64,000 nt of DNA from Entomortierella parvispora (taxonomy: Eukaryota > Mortierellomycota > Mortierellomycetes > Mortierellales > Mortierellaceae): positions 1,285,001 through 1,349,000 of the forward strand of contig OY752152.1 of assembly GCA_963573315.1 (NCBI GenBank), written 5' to 3'. Below, one piece after another: positions 33,883 to 45,824 of the stretch. Both the position numbers and the translations under genes were made by a program. How positions within the stretch are numbered: the stretch's first letter is position 1; each line of letters opens with the position of its first letter. The notes beneath the pieces were generated by a model that saw only the letters and a program-made list of their open reading frames with translations, searched no databases and was not told the DNA's origin.

Positions 33883-35367
33883 ATGATGACCATTCCCCCA
33901 CTTGGCCGATCTCTGGTCGTCTTTATTGGATGCGCTATATTCCTCCAGCTCGTCCTCTTCTTCAAAAGCCACGGGCCCTCCACAGACGTCTATGACTCTC
34001 AAGAGTTCGAAACCTCAACTTCTTTTTCCTCCTCTTCAGAGACCAACAACGTCAACGACAACAGTAACAAGCATGGAAACGACCCAGGACGGAATCGACA
34101 CCCAACAGTCCCTCTTTCTTTGAAAGACCTCATGATCTTGGACGAACTCGCCGATAAGATTGCAAAGACTGAGGCCGAAAGAGTCTTTGAGGACAAGGAG
34201 GCGGGTCGCATCCATGGAACGCCTATTAGGAGTAACCCCGCCCTGGTGGCAAAGATGCGGGAACAGATCGACTGCTGGACCACCCATGGCCAATGGGTTC
34301 GACAGGACTCAGAGTCGACAAAGACACTCAAGCACCTGGGCGACTCTAGATTTGCCAAATGCGACAAGAATTTTATGAAGGCTCTGGATCGTCAGGGCAC
34401 TGGGCGCTTTTTGGGCGAGTACGATCATGTTCATGAACGCCTGCTGGTGCGGGAGGCAGTCAAGTACAAGTGGGTTCCCGATGAGACAATCTGCGGACCA
34501 GGTACCGATGTGGGTTTGAAGGACCTCAAGGCCGAGTACCAGAGCTTCACGAAACCAAAGTTTTGTGAGGTGATGGACCGAAGGGAGATCTTGGTGGTCG
34601 GCGACTTGACACAGTACCAGATTCACGACGTGTTGTTGTCGGCGTTTGAGAGTAGTTTTGTCTGCTATGGTGAGCTCGGCTGTTTGCATCATAGCTCTCA
34701 TGGACTCTGCGCGGGCGTTGCTCTCAAATACGCAAGGAACGATTTACTGTCCGTTCCCTGGGCCGTGAATCCTGATGAGGAAGAGTTCCCAAGTGCCTCG
34801 ACCGTAGAACAGCCTTGGGCTACCCCTGAGATGCTGCTCAAGTACAAGGTCTTGATTTTGAACCGTGGACTGTTTTGGCGTCCAGATGAGGTCTTCATGA
34901 GCGAGCTTGTCTTTACCATGAAGCTTCTCTCAAAGTACTACCCGGACCTTATGATCATCTACAGAGCCTCGCACCCAGTGACATCAGACTGCACTCAACT
35001 CAAGAGTCAAGGAGAAGATGAGGCTATTTTCGACAAGGAGACGGGCCGCTCTGTGGTCGAAGGTACTATTATTCAAAAGCCTCTGTTCGAACCTCCCAAG
35101 CGGACTCAACACTCCTCGACCTCTGGCAAGGCTGAATTCAGACCCACCGTGGCCGATATTCAGAGACAGAACAAGATCGCCAAACAGATTGTCGAGGCCG
35201 CGGGAGGAATTTATCTCAACACTGAGGCTATGTTTGCGATGCGACCGGACGGACGAATGGGTGAAGGCGATTGCACACGCTTCTGTGCTCCAGGACCATT
35301 AGATGCCTACGCTGACCTGATTTACAATACCCTGCGCATCCTTCGCGCCCCTTTGCCTCGCCAATGA
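33883..35367 (+). CDS. Type II membrane protein with PC-esterase (TBL/GDSL-like) fold
   Basis: A single exon gives 494 residues from the first of two adjacent ATGs (33883, 33886). Residues 9-25 form a signal anchor (SLVVFIGCAIFLQLVLFF), followed by a Ser/Asn-rich stem. The lumenal domain has the PC-esterase outline: REILVVGDLTQYQIHDVLLS where family members have GDS, and DCTRFCAPGPLDAYADLIY where they have DCxHWCLPG. Family members O-acetylate or deacetylate glycans in the Golgi. Both the nucleophile Ser and the catalytic His appear replaced (GDL, DCTR), so the protein may be inactive or use another mechanism. The longer in-frame start at 33493 was rejected as leader. Confidence 0.7.
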   Translation: MMTIPPLGRSLVVFIGCAIFLQLVLFFKSHGPSTDVYDSQEFETSTSFSSSSETNNVNDNSNKHGNDPGRNRHPTVPLSLKDLMILDELADKIAKTEAERVFEDKEAGRIHGTPIRSNPALVAKMREQIDCWTTHGQWVRQDSESTKTLKHLGDSRFAKCDKNFMKALDRQGTGRFLGEYDHVHERLLVREAVKYKWVPDETICGPGTDVGLKDLKAEYQSFTKPKFCEVMDRREILVVGDLTQYQIHDVLLSAFESSFVCYGELGCLHHSSHGLCAGVALKYARNDLLSVPWAVNPDEEEFPSASTVEQPWATPEMLLKYKVLILNRGLFWRPDEVFMSELVFTMKLLSKYYPDLMIIYRASHPVTSDCTQLKSQGEDEAIFDKETGRSVVEGTIIQKPLFEPPKRTQHSSTSGKAEFRPTVADIQRQNKIAKQIVEAAGGIYLNTEAMFAMRPDGRMGEGDCTRFCAPGPLDAYADLIYNTLRILRAPLPRQ

Positions 35368-35577
35368 GAACAGGAAAAGAAAAAAATGCATGTAAAAAAA
35401 ATATAATAAAAAACTCTTCATCTCCAGCATTGGAGTGTATCCTGCGCCGATGTGTGCACTTCTCTTATAATATCTCGATATTATTATAGGTCATCGTGTT
35501 TGTTGATCTATCTGTTTCTTTCTTTCTTTCTTTTTCCCTTTCGTTTCTTCTATGCCTTTTCTCTGTTCTGTTCAGCT

Positions 35578-37742
35578 TCATAAGACCGCGGCGTTTGCCT
35601 TTGCAGCCAGCAATCTTTTGGAGGGTTTGCTATGTTCGCGCTTGAAGGTGCCACGGAGCTTGACATAGGGCAAAAATCGGAGTTGAGGAGGAACCGCATT
35701 GTACCTGTCACTGGCCTTCCGAATGAACCATTGGGGAGTGTAGTTCAAAGCAATGCGACGCGTCCAATCACCCAAGAATCCCTGTGGCGAATAAAGAAGA
35801 TATAAAGGGGGTTTTTTCCTCAGTCAGTTCACACTAAGCATGCATAGAAACCCATCTTGTTTTTGTAATGTTTTCGGCTCTTTTTCACCCACCTTGGCGT
35901 GCATGAGAGATCCCATTTGATTAGAGAGATTGACAGAAGTCCGGCCAGTCTCGTATCGAGCCTTGTAGTACTGTTCAAAAACTTTGGTGATATCTTTTTG
36001 AGACGACGATTCCATATCGTACAAAAGGTTGGTCAGCTCTAGAGCTCCTTGGATGGCGCAACTCGCTCCCTGTCCTCCGAATGGAAGCATCTTGTGGGCG
36101 GCTGCGTCAATGTTTACAATAGTGATTTTTCTATTAGTTTAGCAGAGGCTAACATCCTGCGGTGCAGAAAACAATACATGGAAAACAATGCAATCCCCTC
36201 TTACCGTCACCAAGCAGCACGGTCCTGCCCCGGTACCAGGTTTGGAAGCACTAGAAAGAAAAGGTCAAATCGACGAAGAGCATTAGTCATCTAATCTACC
36301 TACCCCTCTATTCATAAAGAAAAAATCCCGTCGTTACCTTCTCCTCCAACATGACCTTTGTAATCTGGTCCTGGACGGTCTCTTCAATAACATCACCGAG
36401 AGTTCCTCCATATGGAGACGGGAGGTGAGCAACCTGTTTACACAAGGCCTGAGCCGCCTCCTGTCCCCACTCTGAGTACCTAAAGTTCCTCTGTTCGCCA
36501 CTCTTGCGCTCATCCTGCACAACCATCCATCCAATTCGGCGCCCTTGGAGTGGCATGAACCACCACTATAAAAAAAAAGGAACCAGGAAGCACAAAGGAA
36601 AGTATTAGAACGGCATCTTTACTCTCTTACACCGCAAAGGTACGATTCGCGGGAAAATCCAAAGACAGAAATAGCAAAACTTACAGCAAAAGGAATGTCC
36701 TTCCCCAGAATAATCTCAAACTCGCAAAACTCGTCGTCCATCACAGGGTACTTTTTGGGATCCAATGGTTGAGTGACTCCCACAACACAATCATAACCGT
36801 ACTGCATTGGTTTAGCATCAACACTGGGCAGCTTTCCCAATTCCTCCAGCTCGCGATACATGTTTTGCCTCACCTATTTTCTCATAGAATCAGGGTTAGA
36901 TAAAGGGCCGACGACTCGCATAGTGGTGAAGCTCGCTCACTCGCTCTAATCCACAAATGACTCACCGAACTGTAGGCACCATCGGCTCCCACAAGGATAG
37001 AGCCTTTGTAAACCGTGTTATCAGAACAAGTGATCTGAACGTGGTCCTCATCCTGCTTGGTCTTCAGAACTCGCTTGTTGTAATGGAGTCTGTTGGGTGG
37101 GATACGAGAGAGGAGCAAGGTGATCAAGTCTGGCCGGGCCACGACCGCTGAGTACTCGCCGTAGCTATTTGACAGAAAAATAGTACGTGGATTGATTGAG
37201 TTTGTGCGTAAATGTGCGTCTGTAAACACCATCCACCGCCAGGGGAGCGGAAAGAGACAACTGGGTGTCATCTTGGGTCTTATACAAAGCGAGGGGGAAG
37301 GGGTCTTACACTTCTTTTACATCAAAGACTCCTTCGCCACGGGCACGAAAGACTCCCGCCTCGGTGAGATCCTCGTTTTTCAAGTGCAAGGCGCCAAAAG
37401 GTTTCGAGATCGCCTGGAGCTCTTCCAACATACCCAATTGCTCAAAGAGCGCGGCCAGTGCGCTCAAGGCAATTCCGGATCCGAGAGGCTTCAGTTCCTT
37501 TGCTTTCTCGAAGATCTAAGTTGTAGGAGAGGGGGGTTATGATTAGATCCGAAGAGATTCGTGGGTGACCACTCCTATCTGCCAAAACTGAAACCTGTTT
37601 GGAAAGAAAAAGTCCGGATTGAACAAGGGGTTGAAGGAGCTGGACAAACCTCGTACGAAATGTCAGCGCGCTCGAGCAGCAAGCCCAGCATCAAGCCAGC
37701 AGTTCCGGCGCCGATGATAAGAACGTGAAGATCCGAAGCCAT
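35578..37742 (-). CDS. FAD-dependent monooxygenase (salicylate-hydroxylase/PHBH type)
   Basis: Eight exons (37742-37650, 37515-37310, 37164-36966, 36873-36685, 36565-36338, 36250-36205, 36101-35893, 35781-35578) join in phase to 457 residues. The N-terminus has the Rossmann motif VLIIGAGTAGLMLGLLLERA. Next come a KPLGSGIAL segment, ARPDLITLLLSRIP, the GADGAYSSVR motif, and the second FAD motif RTVLLGDAAHKMLPFGGQGA. Such enzymes hydroxylate aromatic or cyclic compounds with NAD(P)H. The substrate cannot be told. The small exon 6 (46 nt) and exon 7 acceptor (GCAG|CC) are chosen to keep GDAAHK. Confidence 0.88.
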
Positions 37743-38437
37743 ATAAAGAAAGAGGTGTACAAGAGTTGAGGTTGAATGAAAGAATCCTGCCTAGCTGACG
37801 GAAGGGGAGACAAGTAAAAGATGGAGAACGGAAAGAAAGAAAGAAGCAAAAAGAGGGAACGAGACGGAAAAAGGAGAAGAGACGGCAAGTTTGCCTGTGG
37901 AAGGTCAATCGTCCTATCGCGCTCGCCCACTTTTCTTTCGTCCTTCCGCTGAGGCCAGAGTCTCAGTTGTCGGCTCTCAACGTGCAGAAGTTAATTTCGC
38001 TTCCTGTGGGGAGTGTTGGGTCGAGAGACGACCTCAAAATGTTTGGTCGCACAGACTACCATGCTGTGTTACAGCTCAACTGCTTGCCCTCGCAAAAAGA
38101 GACGGGGCATCACCCCACCGCAATCGACCATCTCCAGTGGCATATGATAGAAAGAAGACGAATTGAATGATGAATGTGCCTGAACCTCTTCCCGAGATCT
38201 CTGATAACAGATCAACTTGCTTGTCCTCTACGAATGTGTTTATTTTGTACTTTAGGACGTTCTGAATTGTGGTTGAAAAAGGTATTTACCAGGCTGCAGG
38301 CATCAAGAGGAGGAGTTGTGCCCGTATGGATATGTGCGAGAGAGATAGCAGACGTGAGCCAAGATGGCAAGCATGCGACAACCCTAAAAAATTGGCACCC
38401 AGTTCCCAGCAGCTGGGCTCCCGTGAAGGGAGGGGTT
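37743..38437. other. Intergenic region
   Basis: This gap lies between the monooxygenase start and the 3' end of the AP-1 mu gene, both on the minus strand. The part next to 37742 is GA-rich on the plus strand, thus a CT-rich leader for the monooxygenase. No gene is seen. Confidence 0.5.
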
Positions 38438-40232
38438 TTAGATAGGCGCCATCTTTGATGACTTGATGCTGTCTGGCATTCTCATCTGGTAGTCTCCATT
38501 TTGGGTAATGTAGCGGACCCATGGCAAAGCAGCATATCCAGACCGTTCTTGGATCTTGAGGTAGCGAACCTGGATACCCGAAGTTGTGAAGTATGGGATC
38601 TCAAACTTGATAGAGATAGGTGGACGCTTGTCCGTGTCCTCGCCTAATATACATGTACAATTAGCGCTTGTTGTGCTTTGGAAAGAACGATACAGTATGA
38701 TTGAACAAGCACATACCATTCTTAACGGAGGGAAGGCCAAAGTGAGCCCTCATGGAAAACTCCTTTCCGCCCTGCAGCTGCTTAATCTTCCAGATCACGC
38801 ATCCTTTTTCTGGGACGTATTGTACGGAACCAATGCCGTTCTACAAAGAAATAATATGAAAGTCAGTCCACTGGGGAGATTGTACTCGCGGTGTCAAGCT
38901 GAGCCAAGTTTGATTTTCATACTCTGAATTTGGGAGTGTCGGCATCGTCGGCAACAGGGATATGGATTTCGACGTTGTTGGCTGATGAGCGACGCTTGAA
39001 TTGTGCTCTGACCTATTTTTTGAAAGAAAATTGGTGGCGAAAAGAATGAATTGAGCTTCAGGATTCTATGCGGACCTGTAATGATCCTTCAAAACGTATT
39101 ATCGAAGGTCCCTACGCGAATCAAGTACTCGACTCGGCTTCCTGTGTAGTTCTCAACCAGCGCCTCGACCCAGATAAGAGGCTTGACCTGGGTGTTGAGG
39201 CGGTAGGTCATCAAATCAAACTCGCCATCTGGGGGGATAAAGGAGATGGTCCTGTCGTTTTCGAACTTTGAGAGGCGCACGCACTGATGGAACTTGACAT
39301 CTTCCATCTCAATAGACTTGCCCTTCGTAGGTGCTAAAGTGAATGAACATCATGGCAAATGGTTAGCAATTTGAATATGAATCGAAAATACGTATATGCA
39401 GCTTCTTTCTGAAATTCTGCGGTTAACCTACATCGTCCAGTGCTCTCGAACATGACTTTGTCGTTCAAGCCAAGGCGCAACTCGGGCATACCCGACAAGA
39501 AAACCTTCATCTTGATTGCGCCCAAAATTTCTGATCTCAACACGTTTCCGTTGGCGTTCACGAGCAAGTTCACAGACTCGACCACATCCAAGAAGACTTC
39601 GTTCTTTCTATATCGGATACCCTCGGATCTCCAAGAGACTGCATTCGTGACCGCCATAGGCGGACGAACCTGGACCTCCAATTTGTAGGCATCCTGGGTG
39701 ATGTACTCCTGCAAAATCTTAGATTCTGTCGTTTGGGGGTATCCGAAATCCATCATCTCGTCCAAAAGCTCGTAAATGATCACAAAGTTGTCCCTGATCG
39801 ATTCTTCTTCGAGCTCCTTGAAATACTCTGTGAGAACCTCCGCAATAGTGTGAAGGAACAACATGACGGTAGTTGCGTTGGAGTTTTTGCGCGAGATGGC
39901 CAACACTAGTCCATGTTTGAAAAAACCATAATGTTAATCCTGTGCAGTATTTGAGATGACTGCGATGGATTATGAAAGGATTCTGCTTTCATCTACAGCA
40001 GCTACCGCCGCTCCGCGAACTTACAAAATAAGTTGTTGTGTCGAATGTACATGTAGTTGATCCCGTCATCAGTGAAGCAGGGTGCGGGAGCCTGACCGTC
40101 CTCTTCAGCGTCAAGAACAAGAGGGAGGAATTTCTCGACGGCAGACATGGGAATGTCTCCGCGGTAGTTTCGTGAGATGAGGACCTTGCCCTTGAGGTCA
40201 AGGATGAAGATGGCGGAAACTGCAGATGCCAT
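38438..40232 (-). CDS. APM1: AP-1 clathrin adaptor complex mu subunit
   Basis: Six exons (40232-40025, 39905-39432, 39333-39116, 39012-38923, 38840-38717, 38643-38438) give 439 residues. The N-terminal longin-like part reads SAIFILDLKGKVLISRNYRG, then YMYIRHNNLFLLAISRKNSN. The mu homology domain includes WRSEGIRYRKNEVFLDVVES, FIPPDGEFDLMTYRLNTQVK, FKRRSSANNVEIHIPVADDA and the C-terminal GYAALPWVRYITQNGDYQMR. It binds YxxPhi sorting signals in cargo at the trans-Golgi network and endosomes. Sequence and length fit AP-1 rather than AP-2. Confidence 0.95.
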
Positions 40233-41637
40233 GTTGCTTTGGTGGTGTGTGGGGGCTGCTGTTCAAGCGTGAGAAGGAAACAAGATGGTGTATGGCTGCT
40301 TTGTCCAGGTCCTTGCTATCTACTGTTAATAGTGCTGCTGAGTCGATGCGTGTCGGTTGTTTGAAGGCCGGTCCAGTCGTTTTGGCTGTCCACAGGTGAT
40401 GTTGAAGGCGATGATGATGTGGATGATGACTCGATGGCCCCTCTTGCATGCGTTCACGCAGCAACGCCACGCAGCCTGCACGTGACAATCCGATCCCGTG
40501 ACGAGTTTCAAAAGAGTGGGACGGACACAAATGTCTTTTCTTTACGCACGCTTGATCTTTGAGGCGATATTTGCACCGATTGCGTCGTATAGTCATCCAA
40601 AAACAATGCTGCACATGTCTTGGTAGTTTGTGGGAGAAAAAAATGGGATTAATTGTATATAACGACCTCTTATCCTCACGCAAGGATCGTACGACGCCCA
40701 CGACGGAGATTACGGGACTCAAGCCGATACGAGCGACAAGGCAACTGTCGATGCCACGTAGTCCATCGACACATGAAGATAGCAACTCGGCTCTGCGTCG
40801 TGAACAGACTTTGAATGCCACACTGCTCGTAAGCATGCGCGTGAAAGAAGACCATCTTGGTTATCTTGTTATGTCCTTTGTGTCACCGCCGATGATTGAT
40901 TAGTGCAAGCAGCGAGAAAGCGAACAGCTTTGAAGGATCTATACTGCACACACCTTCAAAAATTGTCATTTGGGCTTTATGTGCGTGTTCAAAGTTCTGG
41001 GTCCAGTCCACATTTCAAATGGGGAACGGGCCATGTCTCATTATTCAGCTTTTTCTCTGCGATTTCAATTCCCCTTTTTGCCAAGCAATTGACCGCCGAA
41101 CAGGGACTTATCTTCAATGAAATTATTACAGCGGACAAGGAAAAGGGTGGGTTGGGGATGGGAACGTGGTGTTTTTGGCTTGGGATATACATGTACTATA
41201 GCTTGATTTGCGTTCTCGATCGCAAAGGTCGGGCAAGATCGACGAATTCCGATCCAGGGCACGCACGGGTGTCAATTGAGCCGGTGCCTGTTTCTGGGTT
41301 GGTCACCTTCACTTTGTCATACTACCGGATTTGGTCAAGCAGTTGCCCCAAAGTGACAAACAAGGATGCTCAATGAAATCCTTCCACACCCCTTGGATGC
41401 TCTCAGTCTCTCTCCACATCGGCACACCCACATGGGCTGGAATAAAGGGTGTGTGGCTCAGCTGCGCCTTGGGAATATAAATACCTCGCTATCTTCTTGC
41501 TCTCTTCTTTCCTTCTTATCATCCTCCCCACGCTTCATTTTTTTTATCTTGAAACTTTTGATTTCACACGCACAGGTTCACATCGACGCTCACGTCATTA
41601 GAAACTTCCTCTCTACTCCACGCCTCTAAAACCCTAT
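40233..41637. other. Divergent intergenic region
   Basis: This 1.4-kb gap lies between AP-1 mu and the serine hydrolase gene. It has CACGTGA near 40479 and a TATA-like element at 41475. Short frames have no family signature. No gene is seen. Confidence 0.5.
41475..41482 (+). promoter_or_regulatory. TATA box (TATAAATA) of the serine hydrolase gene
   Basis: TATAAATA lies about 160 bp upstream of the ATG at 41638, with a CT-rich stretch between them that suits transcription start and leader. Confidence 0.5.
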
Positions 41638-43241
41638 ATGTCGGTTTCCAGCAGAAGCTCCCCGGTAGACTTGGATAGGAAAGAAGGGTCTCCTTTGCCA
41701 AAGTTCAAGAAACACTCCACCACCAAATTTGTCTGGTTCCTTCGATTCTTGCCCGCCATCCTATTTGCCTGTCACTTTTATGTGGCCCAAGGCCCCTTTC
41801 AATCCCGAACATGCCTTGTCTTCGGCCGAAAATGCCGATCCAGCGCTGATGTCTATATGAACGCCAACATTAATGTGGAGAAAGAGCACTACTACAAGCC
41901 CGTCATTCGGTACTATAAATCCCTGTTCCAGACTCATGAGGATATCGGCGGATCGTTGTCCGTATTTGTGAACGGTCGGGAAACTCTGGATATCTTTGCG
42001 GGATCCAAGGATCTGGAAGGCCGTGTTAACTACGACGATCAGACTCTTCAACAAGTATACTCTTCTGGAAAGGCAGTCGAAGGCATCGTGATGGCTCGAT
42101 TGGTCGGGAAGGGACTGGTGGATTATGACGCACCCGTCAGCAAATACTGGCCCGAGTTTGCAGCAAACGGCAAGAAAGACGTTAGAATCGTGGATGTGAT
42201 GACACATGAGTCAGGAGTATTTTTTCTGGATGACAAGTTGAGGGATTTGACCTGGGAATCGCTCAAGGATCAGGCAGCATTCTCGGCCAGGCTGGCAGGT
42301 CAGAGACATTTCTTTGACGGAAAGATCAAGAGAGCCTATCAGGCTGTGAGTCGTGGATGGTACTTGAACGAGATTGTGAGACGGGTCGATCCTCAAGGAC
42401 GGACGATCGGCCAGATTGCCAGACAGGAGCTGATGACCGACTACAAGGACATTGAGCTGTACTACTCACATTTCGACAACGATTCAGATTGGGAGAAGCG
42501 CTTGGCACCCATGGTCGATTATCCAGTTTTAAGGATCATTGGAAGATTGTTGTTGCCAAGGGCTGTGCAGACCAATAAATGGTTTGGCTATCCCGACATG
42601 GCGCCGCTCCATCCTTTAGTTTGGCAATTAGTCATGAGATGGAGCCTATCCTCTGAGGCGTTATCACCGAGAATGGCGCCTTTCGCCAAGGACTTTCGAA
42701 CTAAAGAGGCACATGCCACCGAGAGCACCAGCTTTTCTCTGAAAACGAACGCACACTCTGTAGGTTTTGCTCTTGCTCTGTTTCTTTTCTCTGTTTTTCC
42801 ATGAACTAATTTCTTTTCTCCTGTCAAAAGCTTGCCAAGCTCGCGTCGATGATGGCCAACAAGGGCGAGTCTCTAGTACCTGGTATTGAACCCGATTTGC
42901 TCTCTCGCAAGACCTACGAAGAGGCTACGGCCTTTCATTCGGACCTACCTTGCACAATCACTTTCGACACATTACCACTCTCCAGAGGCGGATGGATCAA
43001 GTCTCGGGATTTCTATCCAGCTGGTCAGTACCTCAAAGGAGTCGAGGTTCAAGGTTGGGGAGGCGCTGGCGGATCTTTGGTACTTTGGATCGAAGAACTG
43101 AACATTGGATTTTCTTATGTCACCAACGCCTTTGGAGCTACAGAAGGTATTTTGGGCGACTTCAGAGGAAAGAATCTCCTCGATCTGGTAGTGAAGGCAC
43201 GCAAACAAGAACTTGGTCTACTGTCATTCGATTCTCAATAA
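41638..43241 (+). CDS. Beta-lactamase-like serine hydrolase (LACTB type), membrane-anchored
   Basis: Two exons (41638-42759, 42831-43241, phase 0) give 510 residues. An N-terminal hydrophobic segment (FVWFLRFLPAILFACHFYVA) acts as anchor. The class C beta-lactamase/penicillin-binding-protein fold shows SSGK (the SxxK motif, in QQVYSSGKAVEGIV), the YLN motif in SRGWYLNEIV, and a GWGGAGG segment near the end where families have HTG-like residues. Eukaryotic members (LACTB, esterases) are serine proteases or esterases rather than resistance enzymes. The substrate is unknown. Confidence 0.85.
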
Positions 43242-43369
43242 AACACAGACGGTGTCCTTTCTTTTGTTTTGGTTTTTGTTTTTTTATTGGAATTGAAAGT
43301 ATGGTGAGGATCAAAAAGAGGATGGACTCGACCTTCAGGCGTCATGGACTTATAGCACACATTGCTGAT

Positions 43370-43897
43370 TTACCAGCGGCGGCCCCAACCCCAACGCCAA
43401 CCTCGGCCCCAGCCCCAACCTCGACCCCAGCCTCCACGGCCCCATCCCCATCCCCAACCCCACTTGGATGGGTCCTCTCCAATGTCCTTGCTTCCAACCT
43501 TGCCGATGTCGACATCGGCGTTGACCAAGTTCTTGGCCTTTTCAGCCTTGGCGAGTTGGAAGTCGGCTTCCTTGGCTGTAGTTGACATCAAGACTGGAGA
43601 AATGTAGCCGCGGTCGGGTTGATTCTCAGTTCCGTAATGGACCACTTGACTTGGCATCATACCAGTTCCCTCATTGAGGTTGCCGTAGTTGATGGGAGCC
43701 GAAGCGGTGTTCAAGGTCTTGGAATAGGCCGAAGGGGTCGAGAACCCACCGAGATTGAGCTTGTCGAACTTGGCATCAAGAGAGGAACTGGGAGTAACCA
43801 ATGCTTCGGGACTGGTGCCGTAGGTGACCAGTGGGGCAGCCGAGACAGCGGAAGCGGCGAGAGCGGCGCCAATAGTAACAATGGTGGAAGGGTGCAT
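43370..43897 (-). CDS. Small secreted protein with Trp/Gly/Arg tail
   Basis: A single exon gives 175 residues. ATG 43897 starts a clear signal peptide (MHPSTIVTIGAALAASAVSA, cleavage before APLV). The mature part repeats the motif [VI]xYG[TN] three times (VTYGT, INYGN, VHYGT). The last 30 residues are almost only Trp, Gly and Arg (start of tail KWGWGWGWGRGG). No domain is recognised. The next gene, on the other strand, carries the same VNYGN motif at its end. The frame is open upstream to 44071, but that part lacks a signal peptide. Confidence 0.7.
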   Translation of the reverse strand: MHPSTIVTIGAALAASAVSAAPLVTYGTSPEALVTPSSSLDAKFDKLNLGGFSTPSAYSKTLNTASAPINYGNLNEGTGMMPSQVVHYGTENQPDRGYISPVLMSTTAKEADFQLAKAEKAKNLVNADVDIGKVGSKDIGEDPSKWGWGWGWGRGGWGRGWGWGRGWRWGWGRRW

Positions 43898-44384
43898 CTT
43901 CTTTGGAGTTGCTTTGATAGTGGGACGGGAAGGAAGGAGAGGGTCAGAAGCAGCGAGACTACGGAGCATGCTTTCACAAAAAAAAGACGATCCTTTTATG
44001 ATATTCATCCAGATCAGCAAGCTGCAATTTAGCAAACTCCTCAGACAACAATAATCCATCCATTGCGCCATGAATCGATGGTTTTTAAACGTTTACAGAG
44101 TCTCTGTGATGGACGAAGAGTTGGCGGATCATCATTTTCGATACGCTACTCTCATGTTTGGCTGCCAATCGTAAATTGTCATTGGAAACTGATCGTTGCC
44201 TGCCACGATGATCTCCGAGTCTGGCACTCGATGTTCTCTCTGGGTTCTCACCCTCTCTGATGACCGATGGCTTCGGCGAAATATGGACTCTTCCATCTGA
44301 TGACTAGGGTTCTTCAAAGATATAAGACGTTGAGTGGAAAACACTTCACTCAGTCTTTGACCTCACACCCAATTGGCCTTCTTC
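43898..44384. other. Shared promoter of two divergent secreted-protein genes
   Basis: This 490-bp gap lies between divergent signal-peptide genes. TATAAGA at 44321-44327 lies 64 bp before the plus-strand ATG. Short frames here are not supported. Confidence 0.5.
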
Positions 44385-44945
44385 ATGATCTGGATCGCTT
44401 TCATTGCCACCGTGGTCGTAGCTTCGGCCTCCGCTCTTGAGTCTGCACCGACTGTCCCTTTGAGTGCTGGATATTTTGAGCTCTATTCAAAATTGCTTTC
44501 ACTGATAGTCAACTCCCCTCCAATGGTCACTCCGACGAAGACCTCTTCGGCCCAGCTGTCTCCAGAAGGACCCGATGCAATCGGCTTACAAACTAGTGGT
44601 GATCTCTTTGTGAAGCATTCACTCGGGTCAAAGGCCGTAGATGATATAAGCAAGACAGATGCCGCTCCAAGTCTCTCTATTACCAAGGGCCAGCTCGAGG
44701 ATGCCCTTGGCTTCGCATTGAACATCAAATTCCATCTCAAAGTCCAGGCTGATAAAGCAGGTGATGAGCCCGAGTGCGACTTGACAGGGAACTGTGGTGG
44801 AGAGCCAGAAATTTTGGGTCAAATACCAGTGCATCTGAAGGTTCACCGTCTGACAATTGGAGGCGTGCTGATTCCCACCATGACCACTGAGTCAACCAAC
44901 CAAGAGCAGGGGCCAGTGAACTACGGCAACATTCATGTTGAATAA
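44385..44945 (+). CDS. Small secreted protein with C-terminal VNYGN motif
   Basis: A single exon gives 186 residues. It starts with a signal peptide (MIWIAFIATVVVASASALES). The mature part is moderately hydrophilic with two Cys (ECDLTGNCGGE) and ends GPVNYGNIHVE. The INYGN/VNYGN motif is shared with the divergent neighbour, hinting at common origin or partner. No known family is recognised. A poly(A)-like AATAAAA overlaps the stop. Confidence 0.65.
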   Translation: MIWIAFIATVVVASASALESAPTVPLSAGYFELYSKLLSLIVNSPPMVTPTKTSSAQLSPEGPDAIGLQTSGDLFVKHSLGSKAVDDISKTDAAPSLSITKGQLEDALGFALNIKFHLKVQADKAGDEPECDLTGNCGGEPEILGQIPVHLKVHRLTIGGVLIPTMTTESTNQEQGPVNYGNIHVE

Positions 44946-45824
44946 AATAAAACGGGCTACTGGCGGAAAAAAAGGTTGGTAACAGTGTTCACGATCATGC
45001 AATCTTCCCGCACGTGCCCAAAATTTTTTTGTCATCTCAAGAAGAATCTTTTCGGGTCAATCATTTCGCGGTCTGTGCGCAACAACATCTTCAACTGTTC
45101 GTTTCGCAGACCCACCACCTCCCGTCCCTGATGAGATGAACAGGGCTGGATACGTCGAGAGACAGGTCATTGAAATGATTAATGTTGAAGCCGACATCAG
45201 GGCAAAGTCGATCCATTGTGGCAGAAACAAAACTTAGAAGAAAAGGTCTTTGAACCCGGCATTGTAAAAGGTTGTCTCCGCATAGATAGAATGAGGAGGA
45301 GAGTGAAGGACGGGATGAAGAACAAAACGAAGGGGAAAACGAAGGGCAGGAGGAAGACAGGAGGACAAGAAGGAGACAGAGAGAGAGAGAAAAGAAGAAG
45401 AAGAGAAAGTCGACAGCGGCAGAACAGAAGAGACGGACCGCCCGACCGATCCCGGGGCGGGGATGGGATGGGATGGGATGCACAGGCCAAGAAGAGAGAC
45501 TGGAAATGAAGCGCCGAACAGCCAATCCAACCCTATTCCAGCCAATGTTTCCATGTTTCCTTTCCCCCTTTGGGTCTCTCACCTCTGTTCTTTCTGCCCT
45601 CCCTTTTCTTCCTTCCTTCTTCCCCTTCCCGTCGTCATCTTGCTCATCACTTGCACATCCTTGCCCTCGCCCTGCGTCATCGTCCCACCGAGCCGTTCAT
45701 AAAGAGACCTCTCTCCCCCCCTTCATCTCTTTCTACCTTTTCCTCCCCTCCGCACCCTCTCCTTCCTCCCCCCTTTGACCATCCCAACAACAAAAAAATC
45801 AACAATCAACCAAACCTCCCGAGA
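44946..45824. other. Promoter/leader of the RNA-binding protein gene
   Basis: No gene is supported. The segment holds a GA-rich stretch (45300-45420), a GGGAT repeat near 45461-45480 and a long CT-rich leader (45560-45790) that ends in CAACAACAAAAAAATCAAC just before the ATG. Confidence 0.55.
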
